DNA from: Gnetum montanum
Taxonomy: Eukaryota > Streptophyta > Gnetopsida > Gnetales > Gnetaceae
Assembly: GCA_015680685.1 (NCBI GenBank)
Contig: MNCI01000986.1
Location: forward strand, 668,951 to 732,950
Direction of reading: 5' to 3'
Length of the DNA: 64,000 nt
Shown: piece after piece, positions 46,960-57,599 of the stretch
Numbering within the stretch: the stretch's first letter is position 1
How the letters are laid out: each line of letters opens with the position of its first letter
Program-made: the position numbers and the translations under genes
The notes under the pieces: generated by a model
Seen by the model: only the letters and a program-made list of their open reading frames with translations
The model's database searches: none
Told to the model about the DNA's origin: nothing

Positions 46960-47755
46960 CATAGCCGGCGCACTTGATAGCATTGTGTCATTGTTTTGCT
47001 GAACAGTTTCGTTATCCATCTCACAATTCCGAAGTGAAGTGGCGCAACAGCGAATCTGCGCGAAATTTCTCATGGCTTGCGCTAAATTTCACTACTACTT
47101 CCCCGTTATAACAGCGTATATGCACGAAGTTTCTCAGGGCTTGCGCTAAATTTCACTGCTTCCTCCGTATTTTGCTAGCAAAGTTAATGATATTTTGGCA
47201 ACCTTTGTCCTGCATTGTTGCCTGCTTATGCAAATTTTCAATGAAAAACCATTAAAAATGAGATTGCCCCGTGGCAAACTTCCCGCTTGAAAACGCATCA
47301 AACATTTTATTCACAACAAAGTCCATTATTATCATTATATCCAGTTGAAAAAGATTCAGGTTATAAAGATTTTGAAAGAAGTTCAAAGGCAAAGCAAGGG
47401 ATTGTAGAAGTAGGGATGGTAGAAGTAAGGATATGCTGCCCTCCTGCAATTGAACACTGAAAATAGTACCGTGAGAATGATAATAAAGTAACTGTAGTTC
47501 AAAATGATAATGTTAATAAAGTAATTGCAGTGTCAATAGCATTGTGAAGCTCGGAAGAAAATAATTGTAAATTCTTGCATCCGGATTGCAAGAAGTTTCC
47601 GCCAAACGTTGTACGTCAGTGAAAAAAGCACAAATATTCTCATGTGCCTTATACCTTACTATGTATGAGCATCGCAACGCAACGCAACGCGCAACGCAAC
47701 GCACAACACTACCATGTGCATAGGACATGAGCTCAGAATTTGACGGTGGCAATTT
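46960..47755. other. Extra sequence in the pseudogene's last intron
   Basis: About 0.8 kb with no counterpart in the intact gene. It includes a pair of 'TTCTCA.GGCTTGCGCTAAATTTCACT' repeats about 62 bp apart (47055-47160) and a (GCAAC)n-type microsatellite at 47673-47705. No frame is recognised. Confidence 0.55.
47673..47705. repeat. GCAAC-rich microsatellite
   Basis: Imperfect GCAAC/GCAACGC tandem run within the insert in the pseudogene. Confidence 0.8.
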
Positions 47756-48133
47756 GCAGGCGAGATACTTAAATTACATTCATGTGTTTATGCCTCGCAG
47801 TAGTGCAGGTATTATATGTTTGTTTGGAGCTTTCATGGTACCTGGGCGGAGTCATTTAACCTTCTGCCACGGACAAGTGTACTTCGTCTAGAGTTTCCAT
47901 TAAATTAAATTCACATCAAATTTTGGCACAACTTTGCATTTGAAAAATATTAAAATTGGGTTCTCAGAACCGTATAACTAACATACAACCCTTAATAAAG
48001 TTAAGTAGAGCTTTATAACTGTCAAACCCAATAACCCCTAACTTAAAATTTTCAAATTAAAGGTCTTTTCAAAAATAACGATGTGACAAATAGTTTTAAA
48101 AATTTTAAATTCCGGGTGAATTGAGAAAGCAAC

Positions 48134-49452
48134 TGTTGAGGCCAACTTTCACCCATGCTGGGCATGGGGCCTTGTGGAACTAATTTAAGATTAAACAATA
48201 AAACATAAAAATTCTAAAATAAAAAAAAATGGATTTTAAAAATAAAATTAAACTTAGGGTTAGGTTTCGATTTCTCCACCAGCCGCTATAAAACAGGTTT
48301 TGAGGAGGAGGCTGGAGGAGGAGGAGGGAAGATTGGCTGCCGCCTGCAGCCTTCTGTTCGCTGCTGTCCCTGCAGCCTGAGATCCGCTGCCGCCTCGCTC
48401 TGCACTCCTGCTACCGCCACCCTCTGTTCTTCCGCCCTCGTCACCATCCGTTCGCCCGTTCGCCGCGTCAGACCCCGCTCCCGCTGACACCACCCGCACT
48501 GCCATCTGTCCGCCGCACCGTCGCTGGTTTCTGCCGTCCGCGTCGTTGTTGGTTTCTGCCGCCCGCGAGGATCTCTTCCGCCATCGCTATTTCTGCTGCT
48601 CCTGTTTCTGTCTGCCATAGCCTGCCGTCACGCCTCCCGCCCGTTTGCCGCCTGCCGCGTCTGTGTGCTGGCTCCCGTGGCCTCGCCCGCGTTGCTGCTG
48701 GGCCGCCTGATTCTCCTGTTGTCCGCCGCCGTTTCTGTTCCGCCGCTGCCGCCCGCAGTGCCTCCTGTTCGTCTGCTGCGCTGTTGACTCTGTCTGCCGC
48801 GCTGCTGTTCTTGTTTGCTGCAGCAATTCGCTGCCACCCACTGCGCTCCCGTGGCCTCGCCCGCGTTGCTGCTGCGCCACCGCGTTTCTGATTCTCCTGC
48901 TGCTGCTGCGTCATCACCCTGCACTGGTTTTCTTCTCTACCCCGACCGCACGCGAAACAGCGACCTGTTACTGTCTCCTCCGCTGCCGCGTTGCGTGTGT
49001 TGCTGTTTTTGCTGTGCATCCCCCGCACTGCTGCACGTGGCCTCTGCGCTCGCCACCACCCTCTGTGCTCCTGTCGCCGACGTTGTGCTGCTTTTGCCGC
49101 GTCACTGTTTTCTGCTTACCGCACCTCGCTTTGCTGTCGCCGCCCCTCTGCCTGGCCTGCTGCCGCATCGCTGCTCCCATTGCCTGCCGCGTCGCTCGCC
49201 ACTCTGCTTGCATCTGCAACAGCGAGACATATAAAATTTGAATATTTGAATTATTCATCATTTTGCAAATTGCTTATTTTAAGTTTCCACCATCAAATCT
49301 AAGCTTTTATTTGTTTTAAATATTATTATTACAGTTCTGTCACATTGCCCTTTCCAGCTGAGACTATTCCCGGGTTTCCGTGCGCCCTAGGCGATAGTCT
49401 CCTAAAACAAGTTTTCACAGGTGTTCGCGTGTCCAAAATTTACGCATCAACA
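48134..49452 (+). mobile_element. Solo LTR (1.32 kb) with a GC-rich interior and 5-bp target duplication
   Basis: It begins TGTTGAGGCCAAC and ends ACGCATCAACA, flanked by the identical 5-bp repeats GCAAC (48129-48133 and 49453-49457). The last 90 bases match the second solo LTR at 57136-57498. The shared part includes a GAGACTAT...ATAGTCTC inverted repeat around 'GTGCGCCCTAGG'. A TATAAAAC box is at about 48287, just before a 930-bp C/T- and CTG/CCG-rich block (48300-49225). The block opens in several frames only because of its composition, and I do not call it coding. Confidence 0.85.
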
Positions 49453-49457
49453 GCAAC

Positions 49458-49884
49458 AAATTAAGGCAAGGGTCCTGAATACACATTTGTTGTCCCGAAA
49501 GCAAGAATTAAAGACAATGTGGTAAATACATGTTTAATGGATGTACCGTAAGCAAACAAGACGGGTAGCCGGGTCGGGCACCGCCCAAAAATGACTTCGC
49601 GTGGGACTAGATCCTCACCCTAGGTTAAGGATGCCCAGAAAACTTCAATGATACTTTGAACATCTATATCGACCACTTTATACTCTGCGATCTCGTTTGA
49701 CTTTTATTTACCGTTTATAATGTCCACCGCTGCGGTGCTATCTATGCCCAGTGCGCAATGCTAGGCAATTAACTTGCAAAAATTAATGTTTTTTACGGTT
49801 TATTATGCTTCACCTGCTGCCGTGCTGTCTATCCAAGTGCGGAATGATTAACCGAGAAAACTTCGCTGTTTAAAAACATGTGCG
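49458..49884. other. Spacer downstream of the CER1-like gene
   Basis: No gene recognised. A short imperfect repeat occurs (TGTCCACCGCTGCGGTGCTATCTA near 49720 and CACCTGCTGCCGTGCTGTCTATC near 49811). Confidence 0.45.
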
Positions 49885-50000
49885 TGCAGAATTCACCACA
49901 GCCAATCATGTAAAAAGATTAGATCAACAGCAAGTGATGAAAGCCACAGCAAACAATGTAAAGATGAAAAAAATTCATGGAGAGCAACGGCAAAGGAGGT
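49885..50000. repeat. Single satellite monomer next to the CER1-like gene
   Basis: It reads 'GCAGAATTCACCACAGCCAA', then 'TTAGATCAACAGCAA' and 'TGATGAAAGCCACAGCAA', in the same order as the arrays. It then joins 'AGGAGAACCGGATGGACGA', the gene-proximal counterpart of 'AGCAGAACCAGATCGATGATC' at 45860. This monomer is more GC-rich and looks less worn than those in the arrays. Confidence 0.75.
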
Positions 50001-50543
50001 AGAGAAAAAACTTGTCGGGACTAAGGAGAACCGGATGGACGAAGACGAAAATTAATGAGGTGGTCAGCAAAGGTGAAAAACACGAATTGCACACAATTTT
50101 GCGGTCATTCATTCGCACACGATGCAGGTTTGCAGACATTTTACGATGTAGAGTGTGCTGCTGCTAAAAAAGGCAACACGTCAAATTGTTGAATGAGAAT
50201 ATACCATGTACTAAACGTGATGAAACGATTTCCTTATTCAGAACGCAACAAAAGCAGTACAGTATTCATCTGCGATGTGCGATTTCGTTGTGAAACGCTC
50301 ATCAGAGTTGGTGGTGCTCAGTAACAATCTTTAAATATAGGCTAATGGCCTTCAACGTTACTATCATCCATCCATTGCAGTTTCCGTGCTAATGTGCTAT
50401 CACTCGTCGACATAGATACCTACTGTATGCGACTGCAAATATAAACTTGTTGGTTGTAATAACTAGTAACAGTAGTCGGTGGATCATAACTGAACATGAT
50501 ACAACGATTTAGAACCGCCATTTCTGACCAACTTTTAATAACT

Positions 50544-53500
50544 TCAATACTTCACGCTGTTGTGGGTAACTTTACTACGATTGTGATAAGGTTGGAAACC
50601 GTGTTTCAAAGCTGCCTCCCACACCTGCAGTGCAGTGGAGCTGTTGATTGGCTTTTCGCATTCATGGTATCTCCATCCTTCCAGCGCATGCACTATTCCT
50701 CCAACCCTCCAGGCGCTCATTACTCTCCTGGGCAACCAGTTCTGATAGTATATTTCAGGTCAGAAGTTTTCCTAATCTGCAGATGAAAAATTACATTCAC
50801 GTGTTTGTACCTCGCAGGAGTGCAGGTTTTCTAGGTTACTTGGAACTTTCATGGCAGGTGTGGTCTCGTAAATGCAGTCACGGCGGTTTCCCAGCAACGG
50901 GAAGCAATACAGAGGCACAAACCTGGTGCCCATTGCTGCCCTCATCTGCTCGGACTTGCCGATCGGATTACCCACTAGCCATATCTGCATCATTAATTTA
51001 AGATAAGCAAACAGTTGCACAATAAACTTAACTAGTGTTTGAAAAGGAAGGAAAATTTCTTAATTCATTTTATCTTTGAATTTTGAAAAAGACGAGATTA
51101 CTTGGCAGTCCCTTCCCTCTTTCAAGCTGCTCGCCTGTAATAGATTGTGTTGAAATTTGGTAGGGATACAGCCTTGGATCTTCTTATAGTGCTCAACCGA
51201 CTCTTGTAAGACCTGTTAACAAAAGTCGCTACTGATCGACTGCATAAAAAATTAAAGATCGAAATGCATGCCCGATTGACGGTTTTGCTTGGGCAGAATG
51301 CAGACCTGGATCCGGATTCCTCTTTCACAAAGAATAGTGACTATTCCAGTTTCCAGCCTGGTTGCTCCTCCAGGGATGAGGAACACGTGTTTTTCTTCTT
51401 CAGGAATGGAGTTCACCACCCAAGCTGCTGCAAGTGTGTTGCCCTCAGCCAATCGAATTCTCAGGTTTTCGTGGCGCTTAAGGAAGAGAGTTCCTCCGTC
51501 GTTGACATCCTGCAGTAAAAAACAAGTATTCTTTTTCGCTAACTTCTCTTGGCATTTTTGAGATAATTCAGTTGGCTCTTTGAATTTCAGGGATTGAGTG
51601 CATGCCTTGTTGAGTAGGCCTAGGCTGAGGACTTTTGCCCCTTTTCTGTCGGCTTCCAAGATCGCTTCGTCAATCAGGCAGTTGAGCTCTGATTTCTCAG
51701 ACTGCTGCTTATACTGCGATAGAAATGAATTGTCCGAATCAGTCAATTAAGCGAATGAATTACACGTATCATCAAGCTTCAACATTCCGTTGTCCATACA
51801 CATTAAAAAACAAACAAGAAAACAGGAATACGTCGGCTACAACATTCCGATGTCCATACACATTAAAAAACAAACAAGAAAACAGGAATACGTCGGCTCT
51901 CAACTACGGCTCTCAACTAGACCTGAGAACTGTATCTGGAAATAACCCATGTTTGCATGCGAAGATCATCCATACGATTCTTCTCGGATGTGAAAGTCTT
52001 TCCAAACGCTGTAAGCACAAGCTTTATTCCGTAACCCAAAGGCCAGAGCAGCCATATGTACCATCTTGGGTAATAGGGACTGGCTGCAAATGATTTAAAG
52101 CCTAATCGAAGGTGGAATATCGAGAGAGGCCCCGTTGGGTGCGTCAGGTAAACGTAGTCAACGTTCTCGTCTGTACCTGTTACAAGTTACAGTGCGTCAA
52201 ACTCACGGAGCGTTAGATTCTCATTTACAACCGAAAATCCGTTCCTCAAATTCCAGGGGACTTATCTTGTTCCCGTTATATTTAGCAACTAGTTATAATT
52301 TTCGACTTTATTCATCACCTTTGGCAGCAGCTTCAAAGAGACTGTCAGACGACTTGTCTACGGTTCCATAGATGAAGTCATAGATTGGCATGAAAAGGCA
52401 GAAGTTCGTGTTCACTTGAGAGTGGTGAAGTGAATGGAACCTGCAGCAAACATGAAATGTAAGTTCATGAAAAATCATCACGCTGGAACTGGAACAATAT
52501 TTCAGAGCGCAGATGCTTACGAAGGTGTGTAGATCAGATATTTGAGAGGTGGAAAGATTTTAAACAGTTTGGGAGGGAAGAACTCGAAGTTGCAGTGCCC
52601 CATATTGTTGACAAAATCAAACCAGTTCATGTAGATAAAGAGCAATCCAATGGAGAATGTTCCTGTAAAGTATGCAGCTAAGGGTCCGGCAGAAAATAAC
52701 GATAAATACATCAAATGCTCCGCAAACGGATGCACAACCGCTGCCCACAAACAAGAACCCAGAAAAGATAAAGCGAGAAGTTCATTAGAAACATTTCAAA
52801 TTAAAAGCAGCACAAATGTTGAGGGCAGTGTTTGAGAGGAGATGGCAACTTACAAGTGATAGCTTCCGTGACAAAAGAGGAATGGTGATGTGAATGGTAC
52901 CAATTGTAGAGCCAGTGATGATGAAGTGCTCTATGAAGCCAGTAGTATAGGAATTCAACAGGACCAGCATGCGCTAGAAATACAATGACGAGTCCGTTTG
53001 TGTTCCACCATGGTATGTCTTCAGAACCAACAAGTACTACCCTCAAAATTGCTAAAGCAATCGTGTAAAGCAGGATGAAATCGTCCCTGCAAATAAACAA
53101 GGGCCGGATTTGAAATAAAATCTTCGAATATTTGCCCATTCCAGAGCAAAGCTCAATGTTTTCTAAGAGCAAAGCCTGTGAGTGACTCTCTACCATGTTG
53201 TCTCTCTGTCTACTTGTTCGAACTTGATACTCTTGGCTTGAATTTGATGCCGACTTCTTGCGTTTTGGTAGCGAGAAATGGTAACCCAGAGCTGATTATG
53301 CAATAGCCTTACTACGGCGAATACCAGCAGCAACATAGAAGTGTTTTTCCATTTCAGCTGCCCATGTAATGCTTTGTAGCCAACATCCACTACTAGGGGA
53401 GATAGCAGCAAATACTTCATGAAAAGGAAAACCCACAACAAAATCCCATGAGGGTGATTGGACCCAAAACATTAACTTTAAAACAAGGATAAAAATAAAA

Positions 53501-53870
53501 ATAAAAACAGAAGGAAAACAGGTCTGGTTAATCGAATCACAGGCATGACCATGATGAGAGTTTTTCATATTAGATGGAAGAAAACAGTCTCTATGTAACA
53601 CTGATCGATTGAGTATCCACTGACCCATTATAGACAATCCCAAGAGGCCAAAAACGTAGCTAGAGAAGAACAGATTATGCTTAAAGAAAAACACCAACAA
53701 ATCTAGATATTGTAAAAATGCACGATAAACTTTTTCCGACATCCTGTGAATTCATATGATATTCGAGGACCGAACAACTAAGTTTTAAAATCTAGATTTT
53801 GGTTTCATACCTTAAATCCTCCGAGGCATTCCCATGGCCATTTTGAGAGAGGTCCTGGTTTGGTCGCCAT
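50544..53870 (-). CDS. CER1: CER1-like very-long-chain aldehyde decarbonylase (alkane synthesis), intact, 11 exons
   Basis: Integral endoplasmic reticulum protein that, in the known family, works with CER3/WAX2 to turn very-long-chain acyl-CoA into alkanes of cuticular wax. Exons on the minus strand: 53870-53811, 53414-53194, 53086-52854, 52740-52521, 52440-52319, 52176-51923, 51713-51606, 51509-51306, 51212-51102, 50984-50811, 50741-50544. All phases agree and give 634 residues (Arabidopsis CER1 has 625). The start MATKPGPLSKWPW is the family start. The three His clusters are H145-X3-H149 (HRALH), HSHHH at 158-162 and HSLHH at 247-251; 'NNMGHCNFE' follows the second. The WAX2 domain fills the C-terminal third and ends 'GGIVHALEGWRYHECEK...VWEAALKHGFQPY'. 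Intron 7 has a GC donor. It resembles CER1 more than CER3. Confidence 0.93.
51510..51605 (-). other. Intron 7 of the CER1-like gene: 96-bp GC-AG intron that is also an open frame
   Basis: The donor reads AACAAG|GCATGC and the acceptor TTTTTTACTGCAG|GATGTC. Family alignment from memory ('LGLMNQ' running straight on to 'NRNGEVYIHNH') says these 96 bases are an intron. They are a multiple of three without a stop, so retention would add 32 residues (ACTQSLKFKEPT...) and leave the frame intact. Confidence 0.7.
51781..51900. repeat. 60-bp tandem duplication in intron 6 of the CER1-like gene
   Basis: Two consecutive 60-base units (51781-51840 and 51841-51900) starting AACATTCCG(T/A)TGTCCATAC and ending in CGTCGGCT(A/C/T), with about three differences. 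They lie wholly within the intron (51714-51922). Confidence 0.95.
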
Positions 53871-54760
53871 GAACGAAGTCTCTACACGCTCATTAGGCCG
53901 CTAAATCTTGCTAGAGTGTCGCTGCTCTGCTTGATGTAAAGAATAAACGTCGTCCCGTTAAATATCGCCACTGAGACGCCATTCCATAAATGTATCCGTT
54001 CGATCGCCAACAACCCACCAACTTGCCACGTAAATTAGGCATTGATGTTATTATCTTTTGCATTCATTGCAATATTAGAAGATTCCCTGGTAACAGTTGA
54101 AGCATTATGATATCAGGGCCACATGAAGCACCTTTGAACGTTCTGACAGACTCTCAGCCTCAAGTCACATCACATTGTAAAGTTAACAAAGCCTGGCATT
54201 GAAACCTTAAAACCTATGCATCAAGGGAGATGAGAATGTGTTGTCATTTGGCCGTTAAAACCTAATAACCTATGCAGCAAGGGAGATGAGAATACGAAAA
54301 AGTAAAAGAACTAAACGTGAGGTTCTTCTTGTAAGATATCTAAAAGTACATAAAAAAGAAAGTTTTTTATTATTTATGAATTTATATAATATGTCATAAA
54401 TGTAATAGTTTCTAGCATAGTAATATAGTTTGATGAATATTTTAGCAGGATGATATAATTTCTTAGCACAGTGATATAGCTTCGTTTTTCACACCTACTT
54501 GCACATTGTATTTTGATAGCAGTTTCTACCACAATGATATAGTTCCATAGTTTTTGCAATGAAAAAGTGTTTTCATTGTGTATTTTTTTCATTTTCAATA
54601 CATTTAAAATGTACCTCATATCATTGAATGTGCCTCATATCATTTCTCGTATATTGAAACTCTTGTTTTTCTTTTAGTACGTTTGAAATGCACCTCACAT
54701 AAAAAAAAAATGCATCATACCTTAGAACCTATCACTGTTGGCCTAAAAAAGCCCTTACGA
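53871..54760. other. Upstream region of the CER1-like gene
   Basis: Probable 5' UTR and promoter on the minus strand. No clear TATA box is found within about 150 bases of the start codon. A doubled block, 'AACCTA(T/A)(G/T)...CAGCAAGGGAGATGAGAAT', occurs near 54205-54290. AT-rich sequence follows. No gene is seen. Confidence 0.45.
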
Positions 54761-54776
54761 TCACCGCAAGTTATAG

Positions 54777-54983
54777 TTGCTTAAATGTGTGGCATGTGAG
54801 GTAATGCCCCGAAAATTTAAAATTCCAGTGATGCTTTCATTGGAATTTTCAATGCAAGAACCAGCAACCGCTGCAATGCTTGACTGGCTTGCAAGAGAAA
54901 GCATGTCAGAGCTATCTGATCTAAACAAACGTGAAGCAACCTGCAGGCAAAGTCTGCATCATCAGGTTGTACCAAAATTTTAA
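54777..54983 (+). other. Isolated 68-codon open frame, origin unknown
   Basis: It reads 'IPVMLSLEFSMQEPATAAMLDWLARE' then 'SMSELSDLNKREATCRQSLHHQ', with coding-like composition and helical, amphipathic segments. No start context, splice partner or family is recognised. It may be a relic exon or chance. Confidence 0.25.
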
Positions 54984-55659
54984 TATTTCGTAAACTTCAA
55001 ATACTTTGCAGATACAAAAAGATAGACGTGCGTGTTAATTGTTTTTTCCGTGGAACGCCAAACCCCATGATGTGGACCTGGCAGGAATGACAAGGCCAGT
55101 TTTGTTTACGTAAATCGTTGAGACGTTTACGTTGGAATGTGCATGACAAGTGGCGTTTCTCTTTCATAGGGCCGGCAAGGTCTGAACTTCGTACACGCGG
55201 CCAAGCCACTTTAGTGGGAATGAATGACTTTCGACGCATGAGAATTGCATCGGAGAAATCGTTATAAATCGTAATCTAAATTAGATTGGAATCGCTATTA
55301 TTTATTTAAATTGACGTGCATTCTCGTAATATTTTCTTTTCATAATTTATATTTTTTTAATTTTAAACTTTAATTTACATAAAGTTTTGTGCCGAAAAGC
55401 TCATATTCCTATTCTGTGTTAGAAACTGCAAAGTGAATAATTAATTAAAAAATACTATTATATACCATACTTTTCGTAGAATCCGATTTCAAATCACAAA
55501 TCGACTACAATTTTCATGCGCGATTAATCATAAATTTCTCACAGCTGCAGAAACAGAAGGGAGCACTTAGTTGTACTCGCGTTGTCCCAAAACAGAAACG
55601 AACGTTTAGGGCTCACAGCAGCCCAGCAAAAACGCGCCGTGGTACATCAAAATTTTAAT

Positions 55660-55761
55660 AAGATTGCGCTTCTCTTGCGTGGTCAAATGGAACTGTTCGT
55701 GTCACACATAAAGATTGCGGTTCTCTTGCGTGGTCAAATGGAACTGTTCGTGTCACACATT
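55660..55761. repeat. 51-bp tandem duplication
   Basis: Two units, 55660-55710 and 55711-55761, each 'AAGATTGCG(C/G)TTCTCTTGCG...GTGTCACACAT(A/T)', with two differences. Confidence 0.93.
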
Positions 55762-55892
55762 AAAATTTTCTGCTGCTCCATCCACCCATGCAGCTACCCA
55801 CTGGCCACTACACATTTGCACCTGCAAATAATCTCTACTGTATACTGATGATTTCATTTACCCGAAAACATCTCATGAGATGGGTAATGCAG

Positions 55893-56010
55893 TGTTTTCA
55901 GGATACTCCGAAAGCCGTAGCATACTTGCTTGCGATTACATTCCGAATATTCCGAAAGCCGTAGCATACTTGCTTTTCATGCGATTACATTCCGATAGCT
56001 GTAGCACACT
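55893..56010. repeat. Short tandem repeats, CCGAAAGCCGTAGCATACTTG units
   Basis: Three degenerate copies of 'TTCCGAAAGCCGTAGCATAC' plus 'TGCGATTACATTCCGA', with unequal spacing. They are non-coding. Confidence 0.85.
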
Positions 56011-56048
56011 TACACTTGCCTTGTTTTAGTTCAGCTGTATCCATCAAC

Positions 56049-56112
56049 ACTGCATTTTAGTTAAGAGGTGTGTTTCTGTGACTGCATTTTAGTTAAGAGG
56101 TGTGTTTCTGTG
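56049..56112. repeat. 32-bp perfect tandem duplication
   Basis: Units 56049-56080 and 56081-56112, starting ACTGCATTTTAGTTAAGAGG, appear identical. Confidence 0.95.
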
Positions 56113-56149
56113 ACTGATGGAAACATAGCGACACGTTGCAGTCGTCTTT

Positions 56150-56600
56150 ATATCATTGGTAAATTCGTTACATTGTCATATAATCCAGCTCAAATCCATG
56201 CACGGATTCTTGTTGTCCGTCATTAATTCTGGGTCCTACTTCATTAATTCTGGGACCATATTTACAACAAACATATATACATATATCTTTCATTGGTGGG
56301 TCCTACTTCATTAATTCTAGAACCATATTTACAAGCAAGAAACATATATACATAAATTCGTTGTAATTTCATTGGTAAATTCGTTGCATAGTCATATAAT
56401 CCAATCAAATCCATCCACGCATTCCAATCGTTCGTCATTAATTCTGGGTCGTACTTCATTAATTCTGAACCCTGTCTATATTGTACTTGGAATAGGAAAC
56501 AAATTTGTTGCATAGTCATATAATCCAAAAATTTCTAGCTCTAATCCATCCACGCATTCATTAATTTTGGGACCATATCTATAGTGTATTTATTTCGATG
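56150..56600. repeat. Interleaved repeats ('ATTAATTCTGGGTCCTACTTC' and 'CATATAATCCA..TC')
   Basis: At least five 'TCATTAATTCTGGG(T/A)CC' copies and four 'GTCATATAATCCA' copies alternate over 450 bp, as expected from several rounds of local duplication. No gene is present. Confidence 0.8.
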
Positions 56601-57135
56601 GTAAATTTCATTTTTCTAAAGTAGTCTGCAACATCATACCGTTAGGTAACGTCATTATCATAGATCTAGTACTATATATGTTAATTGTAAATTTCATTTT
56701 TTAAAGTGGGTTTTAATGGAACATCATCAGTACTTAAACCTTGTTATTATATAGTAGGTGTGTTTTTTATTTTTTTGGGAAAACGTGATGGGTGGTAGGT
56801 GGTAGGTGCATTTATTTTAATGATAAATTTCTTTTAATTTTTTTTTGGGATAAGTGGGGGCTATAAAGCATTGGAACCCCAAAATAATCAAAACATAGGT
56901 ACACTCCAAGATATATAGTCCACGTAGAACTTTATAACTCACTATTTAGCTAACACCTCATTATTTAGCTAACTTTATAACTTTATAACCTATAATTTAG
57001 CTAACACCTCATTATTTCATTATTTTAAAGTGGATTTCAGTACCATGACATAATTAAGGAATGTCATAATTATATATCTATATCTAGTAGGTATATATAT
57101 TTAAATAGTAAATTTCATTATTTTAAAGTGGGTTT
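56601..57135. other. AT-rich sequence, no gene
   Basis: Repeated 'GTAAATTTCATT(A/T)TTT(A/T)AAAGTGG(A/G)TTT' and 'AACTTTATAACT...TTTAGCTAACACCTCATTATTT' pieces. Only low-complexity local repeats are seen. Confidence 0.5.
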
Positions 57136-57498
57136 TGTTGACGTCAACACTCCCATGCTCTCATGGGGCCATGATTATCAACATCTCTATTTCTCTCTCC
57201 TAATAACCACAGTAAAAATCATAGATCGGCAATGTCAACAGGACCAAGGAAAATTCATTTCTTTTAATTACTTATTGTATTCTCTACTTTGAGATAGTTA
57301 TTCAATTTGAATTCAAATTCATTCACTTTAAATCTTGATTTCTTTAGTTTGGTTTACTATTTTCAAAACCCATATAGCCCTCTCTAGCTGAGACTATTCT
57401 TGAGTTTCCGTACCCATACGGGAGGCGCCCTAGGCAATAGTCTCCTAAAACAAGTTTTCTTTCCCGATGTTGGTGTGACCAAAATTTATGCATCAATA
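57136..57498 (+). mobile_element. Solo LTR (363 bp), same family as 48134-49452
   Basis: It begins TGTTGACGTCAACA and ends TTTATGCATCAATA, flanked by GGTTT (57131-57135) and GGTTC (57499-57503), a 5-bp duplication with one change. The segment 57377-57490 matches 49350-49445, including the GAGACTATT...AATAGTCTC inverted repeat. The GC-rich 930-bp block of the other copy is absent here. Confidence 0.75.
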
Positions 57499-57599
57499 GG
57501 TTCTAGTACTATACCATCAAAGAATCTCATCATTATTTTGTATCTCAATAACTTCCTACATGCTAGTTATCAATAAGGGTATCATTATTTTGTAAGAAA

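Larger units (their letters stand above)
46770..47850 (-). pseudogene. Truncated duplicate of the 3' end of the CER1-like gene
   Basis: Direct-repeat copy of the gene's terminal region. The exon 11 homologue (about 46770-46940) begins at the same splice acceptor (CTATCAG on the minus strand). It reads 'NWLSSKVMNA*', against NWLPRRVMSAW in the intact gene, and has further stops and a deletion. The tail of the exon 10 homologue (about 47794-47845) keeps 'TACCATGAAAGCTCC' and ends at the same donor. The intron between them has grown from 69 bp to about 850 bp. Flanking sequence (46020-46440 against 50110-50270) is duplicated too. Confidence 0.75.

Noticed and set aside
48260-49302. Many overlapping Arg/Ala/Gln-rich or Cys/Ser/Pro-rich open frames of 75-186 codons on both strands
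   Set aside because: They overlap in several frames in one GC- and C/T-rich block inside a solo LTR. They show no domain, no consistent frame and extreme composition, so they are by-products of base content.
51725-52371. Plus-strand open frames over the CER1-like gene
   Set aside because: They are antisense to exons 5-7 and introns, including the 60-bp duplication. The minus-strand gene model explains the region completely.
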